This document shows positions 62,027 to 64,000 of a stretch of 64,000 nt of DNA, piece by piece (the stretch's first letter is position 1; each line of letters opens with the position of its first letter). The position numbers were made by a program, and so were the translations under genes. Below the pieces are notes generated by a model, which saw only the letters and a program-made list of their open reading frames with translations, searched no databases and had not been told where the DNA came from. Source of the DNA: Kaistia defluvii (lineage in GTDB: Bacteria; Pseudomonadota; Alphaproteobacteria; Rhizobiales; Kaistiaceae); assembly GCF_026343955.1 (NCBI RefSeq), contig NZ_JAPKNI010000012.1:1-64000 (forward strand). Direction: 5' to 3'.

Positions 62027-64000
62027 ATGCATCTCGTCGCCGGCGAAATGGAGCGGATCGACGATGGCGGCAGCGCCGTCGATCTCGACCAGTCGCCCGG
62101 CGACATCGTCATCCTGTCGGCCGCCGACACGGAGCTCGCCGCCTTTGCGTCGGCCTTCGCATCCGCCCCGGAAGGGCCGTCGCTGCGCCTCGCCAACCTG
62201 ATGCAGCTGACGCATCCCTATTCGGTCGATCTCTATCTGGAAAAGACGATCGCGCAGGCGAAGTTCGTCTTCATCCGCATGATGGGCGGCGTCGGCTACT
62301 GGCCCTACGGGCTGGAGGCGCTGCGGGCGCTCTCGCGCGCCGGCGGGCCGCAGATTGCGGTCGTGCCGGGCGAGGATCGCTGGGACGCGGCGCTGGAGGC
62401 GTATACGACGGTCGCACCGGAGATCGCGCAAAAGCTCTGGCGCTATTGCGCCGAGGGCGGCGCGGTCAATATTGGTCGCGCGCTCGGCTATCTCCGGCAC
62501 GTCATCGGCGCGAACGATGCGCCCCCCGAGCCGCAGGTGCTGCCGGAAGTCGGCTTCTACCGTCCTGGCCGAGGCGTGGTGGCCGAGGCCTTGCTTCCCC
62601 GCGATGCCGGCCGCCCGGTGGCGTTTCTCACCTTCTATCGCTCGGTCATTCCCGGCGGCTCGACCGAGCCCGTCGATGCGCTGATCGAGGCGCTGGACCG
62701 GGAGGGAATTGCCACCGCCGCGATCTTCGCCTCCAGCCTGAAGAACGAGGCGGCGGCGGCGTTCATCGAGCAGGCGTTCGACGCGCTGAAGCCGGCCATC
62801 GTGCTCAACGCCACGGCCTTCGCGATTTCGCGGCCCGGCCGGGCGCATGAACCGACCGTGCTCGACCGCGCCGGCCGTCCGGTGCTGCAGATCGTCTTCG
62901 CAGGCACCAGCCGCGAGGCCTGGCTCGAATCCAGCCGCGGTCTCGGCCCGCGCGACCTCATCATGAATGTCGTGCTGCCGGAGGTCGATGGACGCATCCT
63001 GACCCGGGCCGTCTCGTTCAAGGAAGAGGTCGAGAGCGATGGCCGGACCGACAGCCGCATCGTCGTCTATCGCGCCGACCGCGAGCGCATCGCCTTTGTC
63101 GCGGCGCAGGCGGCGCGCTGGATCCGGCTCGGCGCGACGGCTCCGGCCGATCGCCGGATCGCGCTCGTGCTCTCCAACTATCCCGACCGCGACGGCCGCC
63201 TCGCCAATGGCGTCGGCCTCGATACGCCGGAGAGTGCCGCGCGGATCGCGTTGGCGATGAAATCGGCTGGCTACGCGCTGGAGGGCTTCCCGGAGACGGG
63301 CAGGGCGCTGATGGACCTGCTGCTCGCCGGCCCGACCAACGCGCTGGCAAAGCGGGCGGCATTGCGGGAAGAACCCTCACCCAACCCTCTCCCGCAAGCG
63401 GGCGAGGGCTTTTCCGCTGCATGTGTCGCGGAGGACGGCTCCCTTCCTTCACCTCTCCCTGAGGGAGAGGTCGGCCCGCATGGCCGGGTGAGGTTTTACG
63501 GGCTATCCGGAGAGGGCATCTCTCTCTCCCTCGCCGACTACCGTGCCTTCCATGATGGTCTGCCCGACTCCGTGCGGTTCAGCCTGGCCAAACGCTGGGG
63601 CGATCCCGAGGCCGATCCGTTCTTCGACGAAGGCGCTTTCCGTCTCGCCATCCATCGCTTCGGCAATGTCGTGGTCGGCATCCAGCCGGCGCGCGGCTAT
63701 GGCATCGATCCGAAATCGACCTATCACGATCCCGACCTCGTTCCGCCGCATCACTATCTGGCGTTCCACGCCTGGCTGCGGAAAAGCTTCGATGTCGATG
63801 CGATCGTCCATGTCGGCAAGCACGGCAATCTCGAATGGCTTCCCGGCAAGGCGCTGGGGCTTTCCAATGCCTGCTGGTCGGAGGTCGTGCTGGGGCCGAC
63901 GCCGTTGATCTACCCGTTCATCGTCAACGATCCCGGCGAGGGCGCACAGGCCAAGCGCCGCGCCTCGGCCGTTGTCGTCGACCATCTGATGCCGGCGCTG
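62027..64000 (+). CDS. cobN: Cobaltochelatase subunit CobN (3' end cut), with in-frame repeat insert
   Basis: The first 658 codons of the large subunit that inserts cobalt into hydrogenobyrinic a,c-diamide with CobS and CobT. Recognised blocks are the N-terminal LMQLTHPYSVDLYLEKTIAQ and, near 580-658, GIQPARGYGIDPKSTYHDPD, IVHVGKHGNLEWLPGKALGL and FIVNDPGEGAQAKRRA. A repeat at 63375-63493 is read through in frame, adding about 40 residues (450-489) between the GPTNAL segment and the LADYRAFHDGLP segment. No stop or frameshift is seen. The gene continues past the window. Confidence 0.95.
   Translation, partial: MHLVAGEMERIDDGGSAVDLDQSPGDIVILSAADTELAAFASAFASAPEGPSLRLANLMQLTHPYSVDLYLEKTIAQAKFVFIRMMGGVGYWPYGLEALRALSRAGGPQIAVVPGEDRWDAALEAYTTVAPEIAQKLWRYCAEGGAVNIGRALGYLRHVIGANDAPPEPQVLPEVGFYRPGRGVVAEALLPRDAGRPVAFLTFYRSVIPGGSTEPVDALIEALDREGIATAAIFASSLKNEAAAAFIEQAFDALKPAIVLNATAFAISRPGRAHEPTVLDRAGRPVLQIVFAGTSREAWLESSRGLGPRDLIMNVVLPEVDGRILTRAVSFKEEVESDGRTDSRIVVYRADRERIAFVAAQAARWIRLGATAPADRRIALVLSNYPDRDGRLANGVGLDTPESAARIALAMKSAGYALEGFPETGRALMDLLLAGPTNALAKRAALREEPSPNPLPQAGEGFSAACVAEDGSLPSPLPEGEVGPHGRVRFYGLSGEGISLSLADYRAFHDGLPDSVRFSLAKRWGDPEADPFFDEGAFRLAIHRFGNVVVGIQPARGYGIDPKSTYHDPDLVPPHHYLAFHAWLRKSFDVDAIVHVGKHGNLEWLPGKALGLSNACWSEVVLGPTPLIYPFIVNDPGEGAQAKRRASAVVVDHLMPAL
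63375..63493. repeat. REPIN-like element inside cobN
   Basis: Bounded by CCTCACCC (63375-63382) and GGGTGAGG (63486-63493), with internal CCCTCTCCCGC hairpin (family A half, 63381-63408) and CTCTCCCTGAGGGAGAG hairpin (family B half, about 63453-63469). The architecture matches the intergenic doublets at 15046-15203 and 34052-34165. It is read in frame as part of CobN. Confidence 0.85.

Noticed and set aside
62635-63985. Frameshift or pseudogene in cobN caused by the repeat
   Set aside because: Reading from 62027 in one frame through 63375-63493 gives no stop and returns to conserved CobN sequence, so the gene appears intact up to the window end.
1-64000. CRISPR array, prophage, insertion sequence or defence island
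   Set aside because: No regularly spaced direct repeats, no transposase, integrase, phage structural, restriction or toxin-antitoxin genes were recognised; the repeats present are short palindromes without spacers.

Overview
The window is GC-rich chromosomal DNA from an alphaproteobacterium, most likely order Hyphomicrobiales (Rhizobiales). The evidence is the gene set: Omp25/31-type outer-membrane protein, IalB family protein, DUF2093 and DUF6101 proteins, CobN-type cobalamin synthesis, FdsGBAD formate dehydrogenase, class I PHA synthase and type 2 ArgC. Several dispersed palindromic repeats of a rhizobial kind support this. The genus cannot be fixed from the sequence alone. I see no prophage, insertion sequence, CRISPR array or plasmid genes.

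Layout. 1-5.0 kb: a dispersed repeat, then minus-strand genes for a beta-barrel outer-membrane protein, a CLC chloride channel with CBS domains, and RecG. 5.1-8.4 kb: an overlapping plus-strand set with an RsmC-like methyltransferase, an RsuA-family pseudouridine synthase, a BaiN/HI0933 flavoprotein and a VOC protein. 8.4-11.2 kb: minus-strand gfa, argC and the rplM-rpsI operon with a clear promoter. 11.5-15.0 kb: small plus-strand genes (VOC, SH3-domain, CoA-binding) and metY, which converges on phaC. 17.2-23.1 kb: a lipoprotein, then alaC-hom-glpX-recJ. 23.5-34.0 kb: one long catabolic unit made of a cupin regulator, a family-5 ABC importer, a lone GAF protein and hydantoinase/oxoprolinase HyuA and HyuB. 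34.2-45.5 kb: housekeeping genes (mutL, purD, ubiA, sdhE, mfd) with small conserved alphaproteobacterial genes. 45.6-48.4 kb: a YejA-like binding protein and IalB. 48.6-54.6 kb: the NAD-dependent molybdenum formate dehydrogenase operon fdsG-fdsB-fdsA-fdhD-fdsD. 55.0-55.3 kb: two identical tandem tRNA-Asn genes. 55.7-58.8 kb: a tctCBA tripartite tricarboxylate transporter. 59.3-64.0 kb: a cobalamin riboswitch followed by cbtB-cbtA-cobP-cobW-cobN, with cobN cut by the window end.

How the genes work together. The cobalamin block is a feedback-controlled cobalt uptake and corrin-ring metallation pathway. The fds block encodes cytosolic formate oxidation to NADH; the upstream Gfa protein fits the same one-carbon flow but is not linked to it. 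The 23.5-34.0 kb operon couples uptake of a small peptide-like or amide compound to ATP-dependent ring opening or carboxylation. Its substrate is unknown.

The most unusual feature is repeat biology. Palindromic elements bounded by CCTCACCC/GGGTGAGG or by TTCACCTCTCCC sit between convergent genes, inside operons and, remarkably, in frame inside cobN. A different repeat (about 100 bp) overlaps the fdsB stop codon and fills the fdsB-fdsA gap; a second copy opens the window.
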